Shown: positions 8,783 to 19,530, numbered from the stretch's first letter. The stretch is DNA of 64,000 nucleotides from Methanosphaera sp. ISO3-F5 (GCF_034480035.2 NZ_CP118753.2:124001-188000); one strand, 5' to 3'. The notes: generated from the sequence alone by a model not told the origin. Numbers and translations: made by a program.

Positions 8783-10009
8783 ATGGGAATAGTTGTGGCG
8801 AAATTCGGAGGTACATCTGTAGGTTCAGGTGAACGTATACAAAAAGCAGCTAATTCAGTTGTAAATGAATATATGCAAGGAAGTAAAGTTGTAGTAGTAG
8901 TTTCTGCTATAAATAAAACAACTGATGAATCAATAAAATTAGTCAAAGAATCAATTGGTGATACAGTTACTTCAAAACAATTAGCAGGAATCCTTTCAAT
9001 GGGTGAAATGCAAAGTGTACGTATAATGGCAGCAACAATAGAATCATTAGGTGTAAAATCTGAATATATTGATCCATTCAATGAAAAATGGCCAGTAATA
9101 ACAGATAGTGATTATCTGAATGCAAAAATAGACCGTGAAGAAACAAAAAAAAGAGTTCAGGAACACATTACCAAACTAATTAATCAAGGAATAATTCCAG
9201 TAATTTGTGGATTTTTAGGAAAAGATTTAGAAGGATCAGTAACAACTCTTGGAAGAGGAGGAAGTGATGTTTCAGCATTTCTTTTAGGTCACTGTATTGA
9301 TGCAGATGAAGTTGTAATAGTAACTGATGTAAAAGGAGTTATGTCTACAGACCCTAGAAAACTAGACAATGCCGAAAAATTAGATAAAATCACTGTAGAA
9401 GAAATGGTAGATTTAGCTAATTATGGTGCACAAGTATTACATCCAAACGCTTTAAGATACAAGGATCCTGACATCAAAGCAAAAATAATAAGTTTTGAAT
9501 ATGGTGATTTAAGAGTTCATGGAACAGACATTATTGGACCGGCACACCCAGAAGATGAAGTAATATCAATAATGAAGCTTAATGAAAAATTATCAGTCAT
9601 TGCAGTTGTAGGCGAAGACTTAATGAATAAACAGGGAATTATTGCTGACATAACCAAGAAAGTAAGTGATAATAATATTGGTATATACGGAATATCAACA
9701 GGCGAAAGTTCAATTACATTATTCTTTGAAGAAAAAGATGCAATTAAAGCACATGAAGTATTACATGAATTAGTAATAGGTGGCGACAGATTAAGTTCAC
9801 TTTCATTAGGACAAAAAATAGCAATGATATCAGTGGTAAGCCATGATTTTATAGACACCCCTGGCATCATAGCAAGCATTACAAAACCATTACATGAAAA
9901 TAACATAAATATTGTTGAATTATCCTCAAGTCAAACATCAGTAGTAGTATTTGTTGATTGGGGTGATGGTGATAGAGCATACGAGTTAATAAGGGAGACT
10001 TTAAAATGA
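8783..10009 (+). CDS. lysC: aspartate kinase
   Basis: Catalyses ATP-dependent phosphorylation of aspartate, the first step to lysine, threonine and methionine. [13 protein letters not shown] at residues 7-19 is the kinase signature, and [16 protein letters not shown] and the ATP-binding [14 protein letters not shown] region are also present. Two C-terminal ACT domains (about residues 265-335 and 340-408) suggest allosteric feedback by an end-product amino acid. The ATG follows AAAGGTGAATTT. It is the first gene of a four-gene operon; its stop overlaps the dapA start as ATGA. Confidence 0.95.
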   Translation: MGIVVAKFGGTSVGSGERIQKAANSVVNEYMQGSKVVVVVSAINKTTDESIKLVKESIGDTVTSKQLAGILSMGEMQSVRIMAATIESLGVKSEYIDPFNEKWPVITDSDYLNAKIDREETKKRVQEHITKLINQGIIPVICGFLGKDLEGSVTTLGRGGSDVSAFLLGHCIDADEVVIVTDVKGVMSTDPRKLDNAEKLDKITVEEMVDLANYGAQVLHPNALRYKDPDIKAKIISFEYGDLRVHGTDIIGPAHPEDEVISIMKLNEKLSVIAVVGEDLMNKQGIIADITKKVSDNNIGIYGISTGESSITLFFEEKDAIKAHEVLHELVIGGDRLSSLSLGQKIAMISVVSHDFIDTPGIIASITKPLHENNINIVELSSSQTSVVVFVDWGDGDRAYELIRETLK

Positions 10010-10896
10010 ATTTAGATGGAACACATGTAGCAATGGTCACACCATTAGATGATGACAAAAAAATTAATGAAGAAGCATATAGAAACTTAATAGATTTTCT
10101 AATAGATGGAGGAGTAGAAGGAATTCTTGCAGCAGGAACAACCGGTGAATCTGCAACAATGACTCATGAAGAACATCAAAAAGTAATCGACATAATGGTT
10201 GATCAAGCAGATGGAAGAGCAGTAACAATTGCAGGAGCAGGAAGTAATGCAACTGCAGAAGCAATGGATTTAGTAAAATATGCTGAAGATGCTGGTGCAG
10301 ATGCAGCTTTGGTAATAACTCCTTATTATAACAAACCACAACAAAGTGGATTATATGATCATTTTAAATTATTAAATGATTCAAATAACATTCCTATAAT
10401 AGCATATAATGTACCTTCAAGAACAGGTATAGATTTATCAGTAGATTCAATAATTGATATAGCAAAATTAGACAATATAATTGCAATAAAGGAAGCAAAT
10501 CCAGATTTAAATAAGTTAGCAACAGTATTTAATGAAATTGAAAAGCAAGACATTAAAGATTTCACAGTATTATCAGGAAATGACTCATTAACATTACCTA
10601 TGATAGCACAAGGAGCAAGAGGAGTAATAAGTGTAGCTGCTAATATAATGCCGAATAAAACCTCAACAATGGTAAGAAAAGCTTTAGAAGGAAATTATGA
10701 TGAAGCTAGAACATTATCCAACGAATTATTTGATTTAATGGATGTAATGTTTATTGAAGCAAGTCCAGCTCCTGCAAAAAGAGCATTAAATTTAATGGGT
10801 AAAAATGCTGGCGGATTAAGAATGCCATTAAAAGAAATGAGCAAAGAAAACGATGTAATATTACAAGAAATTCTTAAAAGATATGAATTAATATAA
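10006..10896 (+). CDS. dapA: 4-hydroxy-tetrahydrodipicolinate synthase
   Basis: Condenses pyruvate with aspartate semialdehyde, the committed step of lysine and diaminopimelate synthesis. The family motifs are all present: [14 protein letters not shown], the tyrosine loop [12 protein letters not shown], and the Schiff-base lysine in [12 protein letters not shown]. At 296 residues it is full length. It overlaps lysC by 4 bp, indicating translational coupling. Lysine is also a building block of pseudomurein in this order. Confidence 0.96.
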   Translation: MNLDGTHVAMVTPLDDDKKINEEAYRNLIDFLIDGGVEGILAAGTTGESATMTHEEHQKVIDIMVDQADGRAVTIAGAGSNATAEAMDLVKYAEDAGADAALVITPYYNKPQQSGLYDHFKLLNDSNNIPIIAYNVPSRTGIDLSVDSIIDIAKLDNIIAIKEANPDLNKLATVFNEIEKQDIKDFTVLSGNDSLTLPMIAQGARGVISVAANIMPNKTSTMVRKALEGNYDEARTLSNELFDLMDVMFIEASPAPAKRALNLMGKNAGGLRMPLKEMSKENDVILQEILKRYELI

Positions 10897-10905
10897 GGTG
10901 AAAAA

Positions 10906-11727
10906 ATGATAAGAGTAGCAGTAACTGGCTGTCTAGGAAATATGGGTTCAAAAATTATAAGAACCGTACAAGAACAAGAAAATATGGAAGTAGTACTAGG
11001 TATAGAAATGCCAAATTCTCCATTAGCAGGAAAAGATTTAGGTGAACAAATAGGTTTAGGAACTATGGGAGTTAAAATCATAGGCTCACAAGATCTTAAA
11101 TCAGAACTGGAAGCTGTAAAACCTGACGTACTAATTGATTTTACCATTGCAACAGCAGCAGTAGAAACAGTGAAAATATGTGCTGAATGTGGAGTAAATG
11201 TTGTTGTAGGAACTACTGGAATTAAAGATGATCAATTAGAAGTGATGCATAATGCAATCAAAGAAAACAATATCAAAGCAGTAATTTCACCTAACATGGC
11301 CACAGGAGTAAATGTTTTCTTCGAAATAGTAGGACAAGTAGCTAAAATATTGGGTCATGAATATGATGTTGAAATAGTGGAAGCACATCATCATAATAAA
11401 CAGGATGCACCTTCAGGAACTGCTAAACGTGCAGCAGAAATAGTTGCAGAAAATCTAGATTTAAGCTTAAATGATTCTGCATGTTATGGAAGAGAAGGAA
11501 TGGTTGGTAAAAGACCAAAAGATGAAATAGGTATTCATGCAGTACGTGGTGGCGATATTGTAGGAGATCATACAGTAATGTTCTGTGGTGATGGTGAAAG
11601 AATAGAAGTTATCCATAGAGCTTCAACCAGACAAGCATTTGTTAATGGTGTAATAAGAGCAGTAAATTATTTAATGAACAAACAAGAAAAACCTATAGCT
11701 GACATGTTTGATGTACTAGGTTTATAA
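10906..11727 (+). CDS. dapB: 4-hydroxy-tetrahydrodipicolinate reductase
   Basis: Reduces the DapA product with NAD(P)H. The nucleotide-binding loop VAVTGCLGNMGSKI is at the N-terminus. The catalytic and substrate-binding HHHNKQDAPSGTA motif is near residue 160, and GDIVGDHTVMF is also typical. It is full length at 273 residues. A GGTGAAAAA site precedes the ATG, 9 bp after dapA. Confidence 0.96.
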   Translation: MIRVAVTGCLGNMGSKIIRTVQEQENMEVVLGIEMPNSPLAGKDLGEQIGLGTMGVKIIGSQDLKSELEAVKPDVLIDFTIATAAVETVKICAECGVNVVVGTTGIKDDQLEVMHNAIKENNIKAVISPNMATGVNVFFEIVGQVAKILGHEYDVEIVEAHHHNKQDAPSGTAKRAAEIVAENLDLSLNDSACYGREGMVGKRPKDEIGIHAVRGGDIVGDHTVMFCGDGERIEVIHRASTRQAFVNGVIRAVNYLMNKQEKPIADMFDVLGL

Positions 11728-11738
11728 AGGTGAAATTT

Positions 11739-12791
11739 ATGGTAAGAAATGTGTGTGTACTTGGTGCTACTGGAATGGTAGGACAAAGATTTATTCAATT
11801 ATTGTCCCAAGTACCAGATTTTAATATAGTTAACGTGGCAGCTTCTGAAAGATCTGCCGGAAAAAAATATGAAGATGCAGTAACATGGCATCAAACAACA
11901 CCTATTCCTGAAGAAGTTAGGGAAATGAGAATAGTTAATACTGATCCATCAGAAGTAAGTGATGATGTTGATTTCGTATTTGCTTCTCTTCCAGCAGGAC
12001 TGGCTGAACCAGTTGAAGCAGCTTTTGCTGAAAAATTCATAGTTGCATCTAATGCTAGTGTAAATCGTATGAAAGAAAATATTCCATTAGTTATTCCAGA
12101 AGTTAATCCGGAACACTTGGAAATGATGGAAACACAAAAAGATGTAAATGGATGGGATGGTTGTATTGTAACAAATCCTAACTGTTCTACAATTGCATTA
12201 ACTTTAACATTAAAACCATTGTTTGATAAATATACTTTTAAAAGAGTTTCTGTAACTACTATGCAGGCAGTTAGTGGTGCAGGATACAATGGAGTACCAT
12301 CAATGGGTATTTTGGATAATGTCATACCATATATTGGTGGCGAAGAAGAAAAAATGCAATCTGAAACTTTACATTTATTAGGTAAAGTAAACGGTGGTCT
12401 AGTTGAAAAAGCTAATTTCCCTTTAAGTGCATCATGTAATAGGGTTGGTGTTGTGGATGGACATACAGAATCTGTTTCAATAGAGTTTGAAGATGATGAT
12501 GTTACAGTGGAAGATATTGAGAAAGCTATGAATGATTTTAAAGGTATTCCTCAGAAAGAAAAATTGTCTTTTGCTCCAGAACAACCGGTAATTGTTAGAA
12601 AAGAAGAGGATAGGCCTCAACCTCGTATGGATAGGGATGCTGGTCATGGTATGAGTGTTTCAGTAGGAAGAGTAAGGGAGGATGTATTTGAGAACAGTTT
12701 CAAATATACTCTTGTTGGCCATAATACTATACGTGGTGCAGCAGGTGCTTCTATCTTAAATGCACAATTAATTTCTAAATTATACTTATAA
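11739..12791 (+). CDS. asd: aspartate-semialdehyde dehydrogenase
   Basis: Reduces aspartyl phosphate to the semialdehyde, linking LysC to DapA. The NADP-binding loop VCVLGATGMVGQRF is at the N-terminus and the catalytic cysteine lies in TNPNCSTIALT; GHGMSVSVGRVR near the C-terminus is typical of the archaeal/fungal branch. ATG at 11739 follows GGTGAAATTT; the GTG at 11730 overlaps this ribosome-binding site and is rejected as the start. It is the last gene of the lysC-dapA-dapB-asd operon. Confidence 0.95.
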   Translation: MVRNVCVLGATGMVGQRFIQLLSQVPDFNIVNVAASERSAGKKYEDAVTWHQTTPIPEEVREMRIVNTDPSEVSDDVDFVFASLPAGLAEPVEAAFAEKFIVASNASVNRMKENIPLVIPEVNPEHLEMMETQKDVNGWDGCIVTNPNCSTIALTLTLKPLFDKYTFKRVSVTTMQAVSGAGYNGVPSMGILDNVIPYIGGEEEKMQSETLHLLGKVNGGLVEKANFPLSASCNRVGVVDGHTESVSIEFEDDDVTVEDIEKAMNDFKGIPQKEKLSFAPEQPVIVRKEEDRPQPRMDRDAGHGMSVSVGRVREDVFENSFKYTLVGHNTIRGAAGASILNAQLISKLYL

Positions 12792-12822
12792 TCTTCAATT
12801 TTTTTCTTTTTTAGGTGATGTT

Positions 12823-13350
12823 ATGTTATTAATATTACAATCACTTGACCAATTTATATTAGAATTTATTAATTTATCTTATCATAGTATGTTGCTGGAT
12901 AATGTTGTATTGTTAATATCATATATGGGTTTAATATTTTTTTGGATTTTAATTGCATTAATATTGTATTTTTGTGGTAATGAAAAAGGAAAAAGTGTTG
13001 CAAAGAGAATGATTATTATTCTTATATTAGTCACAATTGTAACTCAATTACTTAAAATTATTATAATGAGACCAAGACCTTATACTGTATTGTCATCGTT
13101 GGTGGTTCTTGCTACTGAAAGTGATTATTCTTTCCCTTCAGGTCATACTTCTATCTCAGTTTCAATGATTTATTTATTGGCTAAAAATTATGATAATTAT
13201 TATTTATGGATTATTCCTATATTGGTGATGTTATCAAGATTGTATATGGGAGTGCATTATCCTTCTGATGTATTGGGAGGTTTTTTAGTAGGTTTATTGG
13301 TAGCGTATGGGGGAGATTATTGTCTTAATCTTAAAAGAATTAAATTATAG
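12823..13350 (+). CDS. PAP2-family membrane phosphatase
   Basis: A 175-residue membrane protein with about five hydrophobic segments and the three-part PAP2 signature: K-x6-RP in KIIIMRPRP, PSGH in SFPSGHTSIS, and SR-x5-H-x3-D in SRLYMGVHYPSD. Such enzymes dephosphorylate lipid phosphates or pyrophosphates, for example polyprenyl diphosphate carriers. Position after the lysine operon could link it to pseudomurein or glycan carrier recycling, which is inference. The start follows AGGTGATGTT. Confidence 0.9.
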   Translation: MLLILQSLDQFILEFINLSYHSMLLDNVVLLISYMGLIFFWILIALILYFCGNEKGKSVAKRMIIILILVTIVTQLLKIIIMRPRPYTVLSSLVVLATESDYSFPSGHTSISVSMIYLLAKNYDNYYLWIIPILVMLSRLYMGVHYPSDVLGGFLVGLLVAYGGDYCLNLKRIKL

Positions 13351-13410
13351 TTTTTTATTAAAGAAAAAGTTTAAAAGTTTGAATTAAATATATATTAAAT
13401 AGTGATCACA

Positions 13411-16400
13411 ATGGCGTTTTTAAAGGATGTAGAATCAGAAGAGTTGAGAGAATTAGTTAAATCTTGTTTTAAAGAAATTAACAATCTTAAAGAACAATTG
13501 AACGAAGAAAATAGGGATATTAAAACAAATGAAGTAGTTAAAAATGTTTTAATCCAAAATGAAAATCAAAACAGTAACTTAACCACAAGAATAAATGAAC
13601 TTACTGACGAAGTAAACAAGAAAGAAACAATCCTTAAAGAAAAAGATCTTCAACTTCAAGAAAAAGACACACAATTAAAAGAAAAAGATCTTTTAATAAG
13701 TGAACTAAATTCAAAAATGAATTCATCAAGTACTGGAACAGAAGGAATCGAATCAGAATACAAACAACAAATATCTGACCTAGAAAATACAATTGAAGAT
13801 CAAATAAAAGAAATTGAACTACTAAAATCAGTACATACAGATTCAAACGAACAATCAGATAAAGAACTTAAATTAGAACTAACCAAACTTAAAGAACAAA
13901 ACGAAGAATTAAAAAAATTATCATCACAAACAGAAATTACACAACTACGCTCAGTAATTGACAGACAAACAGAAGAACTTAAAGAAATTCCAATACTTAA
14001 AAATCAGTTAACAATAGAAATAACAGGCAGAGACCAAAAAATCAAAAAATACGAAGAAGAAATAGAATCATTAAACCAGAAATTATCAACAACAGACCAA
14101 ACAGAAGCTCAAAAAATAATAGAATCTAAAGATACAGAATTAAATCAATTAAACAGTCAGATATCTGAACTAGAATCAACAATAGAAGAACTAAAAAACA
14201 ATGATGAATCCGATGAAATAAGTCAACTAAAATCAGAAATATCCGTATTAAAAGAAGAAAATGAAACACTAAAATTATCTAATGAAAAACCTTCATCAGA
14301 TAACATGTCTGCTTTAATCGAAGATTTCACAAAAAAATCAAATGAACTAATAGAAGTTCAAGCAGAATTACAAAAAATCAAAGACTTGAATAAAATAAAC
14401 GAATTTAAATTAACAGAACTAGAAAATGAAAACGCCAAATTAAAGAAATCTGTTGATACCGAAGAAATTCCAATTCAAGTAACTGATTCACAAAAAGAAG
14501 AAATAGATTCTCTTAAACAAAAACTATCCGAAAAAGAAGAATTACTATCTTCTAAAGATGAAGAAATAGAATCATTAAACAAAAAATTAGAAACATATAT
14601 ATCTGAAGAACAAATTGATGAAGAAGAATTCAACGCATTAAAACATGACTTAGAAAACAAAACACAAGAATACGATGCACTACAATTAGATTTAATTGAA
14701 AAAGATGCAACAATAAAATCTTTCAAACAACAATATGAAACATTAGAACTTAAATACAATAATTTACAAGAAGACAACAACAAAGTGTCACAAGAATTAA
14801 AAGTACTAACAGAAAAAACCAATGAACAAGACTTAGAAATTAATACATTAACTTTAGATGATGAGTCCAATTCAGATAAAATCAAAGAATTAGAATCATT
14901 ATTATCTCAAAAAGACCAGGAAATAGCATCATTAAAAGTCCAATTAGACTCAGTAGATATTGATTCAAAAGCTTCAGAAGATTCAATCGATTTACAAGAA
15001 GAACTTAAAGAAACTAAAAAGTTATTATACGAAAAAGATGCAGAATATGATAAACTTAAACTAGATTATAATCAGCTACGTAAATCCACAACTAAACAAA
15101 TAGATGATTTAAACGAAAACATGTCCGGTTTCTTAAACAACAACGAAAAATTAAGAACCGAAAATGAATATTTGGATAAAACATTAAATGATAAAAATAT
15201 TCTTCTTAACAAATTAAAACAAGATAAAGAAACACTAGAATTAACAATAAAAGAAAAAGATGCAAGCTATGATAAATTAAAAGATGAATCTTTCGCAGTT
15301 AAAAAATATAATGAAAACCAAATAAGCAAACTTAAAGAAGAAGTTCAAGAAAAATCAGATAAAGTAGCAGCACTTCCACAAAAAATTGAACTAAAAAATA
15401 TTGAAATTTCACAATTAAATAAACTACTTAAAGCTGCTCAATCAGAATCTGCTTCAAAAACAGAAACTATAAAAGATTTACGTAATAATATCCAAGTCTC
15501 TCAAGAAGAAATTAAGCAATTAAAAGATAAACTTGCTAAAGATTCAATACTTGTTGATGATAAACTAAAAGCTAAAGAAGATGAAATATTCAAATTAAAT
15601 GAAAAATTCACTAATGAATCTAATGAAAAAGATAATGAATTATCAAAACTAAATTCCTTGTTAAGTCAAAGACAATATAAAATAGAAGAATTAAATGAAA
15701 CAATTAATTCTCTACAAAAAGATTTAGTTTCATTAAATAATCAAGTAGAAGAAAGTTCTGCTAAATTTGCACAATCAGAATCAATCATTGAAGCTAAAGA
15801 CACTACAATATCAAAACAAGATGAATTATTATCTGACTTAAATGCACAAATAGGAAGATTTGAAAACAAACTCAAACTTAAAGATGATGATATTGACGAA
15901 TTAAATACTAAAATATCTCAGAAAGACACGGTTATTGATTCCTTGAAAACAGAGGTTTCTGATTCTAACAAAAAACTTGAACAAATTGATGTCTTATCTT
16001 CTGAAATAACAGAAAAAGAAGCACTAATTTCCAATATTCGTTCCGAGTTGGATGAAAAAACTAATGAATTACATGAAAGTAGGGATGCTGTAATTAGTTC
16101 TAATGCTAGAATTCAAGAACTAAAAGATCTTGTTGACAGAAAAAATAAGGATATAGATGACCATAAACAATTGTTATATGATAAAAACGAGGAATTGGAT
16201 AAACTTAAAGATTTACAGCCACGTATTCGTGCATTAGAACTGGAAAAAGCTGATTTAAAATCTGATTATGAAAAACAAATAACCTCTCTTAAAGCTGATT
16301 TACAAAAAGCAGAAGTATTAAAAGATAATAATGAAAAATTAGATCAAGAAATAAGTAGATTAAACGAGGTTGTTAATGATAAAGATATTCAGTTAGGTGA

Positions 16401-16671
16401 TATGGCTAAATTCAAAGATTATTTCAATGCAATGATTTCTAAACCATTGCCTGGTTTAACTAGTTTCCAATCACAAATATATCATTTATTACCGGATGCA
16501 CATAGTGCTAGTGAATTATATGATTACCTGATGGACTTAGGTTTTACTGAGCTTGAAAAAGAAAGTTTTGCAAAAACACTTAAAGCTTTAGAAAAACGTG
16601 GTTTCTGTCAACGTGCTAGAGATGGGGATAAAATTATTTGGGTAAAAAATCCAGTTAATTTAGAAGAATAA
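13411..16671 (+). CDS. giant coiled-coil protein with C-terminal winged-helix-like domain
   Basis: A 1086-residue protein that is almost wholly heptad-repeat coiled coil from about residue 10 to 1000, rich in K, E, L, S and Q, with no Walker A or B motif, no signal peptide and no membrane segment. The last 80 or so residues change character (PGLTSFQSQIYHLLPDAHSA, then an ELYDYLMDLGF helix, ALEKRGFCQRARDGDKIIWV) and look like a winged-helix fold. The ATG at 13411 follows GTGATC, which includes an upstream in-frame GTG. It resembles SMC arms without the ATPase heads. The function is unknown; a chromosome-organising or scaffolding role is conceivable. Confidence 0.8.
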   Translation: MAFLKDVESEELRELVKSCFKEINNLKEQLNEENRDIKTNEVVKNVLIQNENQNSNLTTRINELTDEVNKKETILKEKDLQLQEKDTQLKEKDLLISELNSKMNSSSTGTEGIESEYKQQISDLENTIEDQIKEIELLKSVHTDSNEQSDKELKLELTKLKEQNEELKKLSSQTEITQLRSVIDRQTEELKEIPILKNQLTIEITGRDQKIKKYEEEIESLNQKLSTTDQTEAQKIIESKDTELNQLNSQISELESTIEELKNNDESDEISQLKSEISVLKEENETLKLSNEKPSSDNMSALIEDFTKKSNELIEVQAELQKIKDLNKINEFKLTELENENAKLKKSVDTEEIPIQVTDSQKEEIDSLKQKLSEKEELLSSKDEEIESLNKKLETYISEEQIDEEEFNALKHDLENKTQEYDALQLDLIEKDATIKSFKQQYETLELKYNNLQEDNNKVSQELKVLTEKTNEQDLEINTLTLDDESNSDKIKELESLLSQKDQEIASLKVQLDSVDIDSKASEDSIDLQEELKETKKLLYEKDAEYDKLKLDYNQLRKSTTKQIDDLNENMSGFLNNNEKLRTENEYLDKTLNDKNILLNKLKQDKETLELTIKEKDASYDKLKDESFAVKKYNENQISKLKEEVQEKSDKVAALPQKIELKNIEISQLNKLLKAAQSESASKTETIKDLRNNIQVSQEEIKQLKDKLAKDSILVDDKLKAKEDEIFKLNEKFTNESNEKDNELSKLNSLLSQRQYKIEELNETINSLQKDLVSLNNQVEESSAKFAQSESIIEAKDTTISKQDELLSDLNAQIGRFENKLKLKDDDIDELNTKISQKDTVIDSLKTEVSDSNKKLEQIDVLSSEITEKEALISNIRSELDEKTNELHESRDAVISSNARIQELKDLVDRKNKDIDDHKQLLYDKNEELDKLKDLQPRIRALELEKADLKSDYEKQITSLKADLQKAEVLKDNNEKLDQEISRLNEVVNDKDIQLGDMAKFKDYFNAMISKPLPGLTSFQSQIYHLLPDAHSASELYDYLMDLGFTELEKESFAKTLKALEKRGFCQRARDGDKIIWVKNPVNLEE

Positions 16672-16754
16672 TCCTCTTATTTCACTCCTTTTTTTATTTT
16701 ACTGTTTTTGCAAAGTTTTTACTTATTTTAAATTTTAATTTATTTTCATTAATG

Positions 16755-16822
16755 TTTTTCTGTATTCAGTACAGAAAAATAACCATAAAGTATTTATATA
16801 ATGTCAAACCCATTAATGAATA
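16755..16822 (+). promoter_or_regulatory. promoter of thermosome gene 1 with a 10-bp inverted repeat
   Basis: TTTTTCTGTA (16755-16764) and TACAGAAAAA (16770-16779) form a perfect inverted repeat with a 5-bp spacer. It sits directly upstream of ACCATAAAG and the TATA box TATTTATATA (16791-16800). The block from 16782 to about 16820 recurs upstream of the second thermosome gene (37325 onward), with 20 identical bases at its core. The leader from the likely start to the ATG is long, about 80 bp. Confidence 0.65.
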
Positions 16823-16903
16823 TAGACTGATTGTAAAAAAATTATTTTAATGAAATATTATAAACTAAAAAAAAATTATTAGAATTTAATTTGAGGTAAT
16901 AAA

Positions 16904-18520
16904 ATGGCACAACAAACACAACAACCATTAATCATCTTACCTGAAGGAACATCAAGAGCTTTAGGAAGAGATGCACAAAGAAACAATATATTAGCAGGAA
17001 AAGTATTAGCAGAAACCGTAAGAACAACATTAGGTCCAAAAGGTATGGACAAAATGCTCGTTGACGGAATCGGAGACATCGTAGTAACAAACGATGGAGT
17101 AACCATCCTAAAAGAAATGGACATCGAACATCCAGCAGCAAAAATGCTAGTAGAAGTAGCAAAAACCCAAGAAGACGAAGTAGGGGACGGAACAACAACA
17201 GCAGTAATCATCGCAGGAGAATTACTCAAAAGATCAGAAGAATTATTAGACAAAGACATCCACCCAACCATCGTAGCATTAGGTTACAGACAAGCAGCAC
17301 AAAAAGCACAAGAATTACTAGAATCAATATCACTCGACACTTCCGATAAAGAAACATTACTAAAAGTAGCAATGACAGCAATGACCGGAAAAGGAACAGA
17401 AAAAGCAAGAGAACCATTAGCAGAATTAATTGTTGGCGCAGTAAGTCAAGTAGAAGAAGACGGTAAAGTAGACATCGAACAAATAAAAATCGAATCAAAA
17501 GACGGTGCAGCAATAGAAGACTCAGAATTAGTATCTGGAGTAATCATAGACAAAGAAAGAGTACACCCAGGAATGCCTACAAACATTGAAAACGCTAAAA
17601 TCGCATTAGTAAACAGTGCAATAGAAGTTAAAGAAACAGAAGTAGATGCAGAAATCAGAATTACCGACCCAGCACAAATGCAAGCATTCATCGAACAAGA
17701 AGAAGCAATGATTAAAGAAATGGTAGATGAATTAGTAAACGCTGGAGCAAACGTATTATTCTGTCAAAAAGGTATCGATGACTTAGCACAACACTACTTA
17801 GCAAAAGCAGGAATCTTAGCAACAAGAAGAGTTAAAAAATCAGACATGGAAAAATTAGCAAAAGCAACCGGTGCAAAAATCGTAACAAACATCCAAGACC
17901 TAACCGCAGAAGATTTAGGAGATGCAGGATCAGTAGCTGAAGATAAAGTATCCGGTGACGACATGATCTTTGTAAAAGAATGTAAAGATCCAAAAGCAGT
18001 AACCTTATTATTAAGAGGTTCAACCAGTCACGTAGTAGACGAAATCGAAAGAGCAGTAGAAGATGCAATAGGTGTAGTAGCTTCAACAGTAGAAGATGGA
18101 AAAGTTGTTGTTGGTGGAGGAGCTCCTGAAATAGCAATAGCAAAAGGATTAAAAGACTACGCAGAAACAATCAGTGGAAGAGAACAATTAGCAGTTATGG
18201 CATTTGCTGATGCATTAGAAGTTGTACCAAGAACCTTAGCAGAAAATGCAGGTCTAGACAGCATAGACTCCTTAGTAGATTTAAGAGCAGCTCACGAAGA
18301 TTCAATATACATGGGATTAAATGTATTTGAAGGTGGAGTAGCAGACATGAAAGAAGCAGGAGTTATCGAACCTCAAAGAGTTAAAAAACAAGCAATTCAA
18401 TCTGCAGCAGAAGCAGCTGAAATGATTTTAAGAATCGATGATGTAATTGCATCCTCCAGCCAAGGAGATGTAGCAGCAGCTCAAGGTATGGATGGAATGG
18501 GCGGAATGCCTCCAATGTAA
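16904..18520 (+). CDS. thsA: thermosome subunit (group II chaperonin), canonical type
   Basis: A 538-residue CCT-like chaperonin subunit that folds proteins in an ATP-driven double-ring complex. Diagnostic motifs are [27 protein letters not shown], the ATPase GDGTTTAV loop, and [12 protein letters not shown]. The C-terminus ends in the methionine/glycine tail GMGGMPPM typical of chaperonins. Codon use is more biased (GAC, ATC, CTC) than in neighbours, as in highly expressed genes. A second, diverged subunit lies at 37576; a hetero-oligomer is plausible. Confidence 0.96.
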   Translation: MAQQTQQPLIILPEGTSRALGRDAQRNNILAGKVLAETVRTTLGPKGMDKMLVDGIGDIVVTNDGVTILKEMDIEHPAAKMLVEVAKTQEDEVGDGTTTAVIIAGELLKRSEELLDKDIHPTIVALGYRQAAQKAQELLESISLDTSDKETLLKVAMTAMTGKGTEKAREPLAELIVGAVSQVEEDGKVDIEQIKIESKDGAAIEDSELVSGVIIDKERVHPGMPTNIENAKIALVNSAIEVKETEVDAEIRITDPAQMQAFIEQEEAMIKEMVDELVNAGANVLFCQKGIDDLAQHYLAKAGILATRRVKKSDMEKLAKATGAKIVTNIQDLTAEDLGDAGSVAEDKVSGDDMIFVKECKDPKAVTLLLRGSTSHVVDEIERAVEDAIGVVASTVEDGKVVVGGGAPEIAIAKGLKDYAETISGREQLAVMAFADALEVVPRTLAENAGLDSIDSLVDLRAAHEDSIYMGLNVFEGGVADMKEAGVIEPQRVKKQAIQSAAEAAEMILRIDDVIASSSQGDVAAAQGMDGMGGMPPM

Positions 18521-18600
18521 GTAGGTTAAAACCTATAAAATGTTAAATTACCTATAAATTAAACTATTAGGAACTTTCTAAAGTATTAATATTAGGGGAA

Positions 18601-18634
18601 AATCCATGATAATTTTTCATGGATTACTTTTTTT
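18601..18634 (+). terminator. strong hairpin terminator downstream of thermosome gene 1
   Basis: AATCCATGA (18601-18609) pairs with TCATGGATT (18617-18625), followed by a run of T from 18628. It is the clearest intrinsic-type terminator in the left half of the window and lies 80 bp after the thermosome stop. Confidence 0.7.
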
Positions 18635-18706
18635 TATAATTTTTTTATTAAATTATTTATTCTTTTTCTAACAAAACTTCATATAACAATATAAGAGTGG
18701 AAATAT

Positions 18707-19210
18707 ATGGATAAAATTCTCGACTTTAATAATTTATTTTTTGGAGATATAACCGAGTATAAAAAATTAATTATATCCTTGTTCGATTCCTTAAAAAATG
18801 TAACATCTGCTACTTATTGGAGTATGGATACAGATACTCCTAAAGGATTATCTACAGTTGTAGCAATGGAAATAATTAATTTAATATTAGATTCTTTTGA
18901 TAAAATTTCGGACAATTTATACTCTAACGATTTAATAACACATGAATATCCATTTTTTGTAGAAATTAAAGAAATGATAGAATGTTTATTATTGGATCCA
19001 TTTTATGAATCTGATGAATATATCAATTTGGCAATAACATTATTTTCAGATTATTTCACATTACTGGAAGTTAAACTCTTATTATTTGATGGATGTTCTA
19101 TAGAATTAGAAGCAGAAGAAAAAGTATTAAGAGAATATGATTTAGAACTTGATAAATATGTTCTTAGATTAGATCATTATCGTGATGAATTCATAGCATT
19201 ACATAATTGA
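18707..19210 (+). CDS. hypothetical protein, acidic, helical
   Basis: A 167-residue acidic protein with no membrane segment and no recognisable catalytic motif. It looks mostly helical and ends in DKYVLRLDHYRDEFIALHN. The ATG at 18707 follows GAGTGGAAAT. It is flanked by hairpin terminators on both sides, so it is a single-gene transcript. I do not recognise a family. Confidence 0.65.
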   Translation: MDKILDFNNLFFGDITEYKKLIISLFDSLKNVTSATYWSMDTDTPKGLSTVVAMEIINLILDSFDKISDNLYSNDLITHEYPFFVEIKEMIECLLLDPFYESDEYINLAITLFSDYFTLLEVKLLLFDGCSIELEAEEKVLREYDLELDKYVLRLDHYRDEFIALHN

Positions 19211-19244
19211 GACTTAGCATAAATTAGTTTCAAGAGAAAAAGTA

Positions 19245-19275
19245 TTAATCTAAAAAAAGATTAACCTTTTTTTTT
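19245..19275 (+). terminator. hairpin terminator with nine T
   Basis: TTAATCT (19245-19251) pairs with AGATTAA (19258-19264), followed by an uninterrupted T run from 19267. It lies 35 bp after the hypothetical gene. Confidence 0.65.
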
Positions 19276-19344
19276 CAAAAAAATAATACCTAAATTTATG
19301 CCTTTCTTCAAATCAAAATGTAACAAGAGCATTTTTTTTATTGT

Positions 19345-19530
19345 TTATTTTTTAAAATGGTCTCGTATTTTTTTTGATTTTCCCTGGGACAGTCCATGCC
19401 CACTAGTACAGTCGTTATTTGGGGAATTTCTACTACTTTTGCGTATAATATTATATGCTGCATTGATATCGGCATTTATTAATGTTCCGTTGCTTGTTTT
19501 ATAGAGTCCTCTTTTAATTCGCTCACCTTT
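19345..19530 (-). pseudogene. tnpB: tnpB C-terminal relic
   Basis: Translation of the minus strand gives [20 protein letters not shown] and then [14 protein letters not shown], the C-terminal end of TnpB/IS1341-type proteins containing the third RuvC motif ([10 protein letters not shown]). It ends at a TAA at 19347-19345. The rest of the gene upstream is deleted or unrecognisable. It is not the same lineage as the tnpB at 5330-6443, whose equivalent motif is DRDINAAKNI. The 19531-19705 stretch beside it shows nothing I can assign. Confidence 0.7.

Noticed and set aside
16932-18170. Several long minus-strand open frames inside thermosome gene 1
   Set aside because: They are Leu-rich antisense shadows of a strongly biased plus-strand gene with obvious chaperonin motifs.
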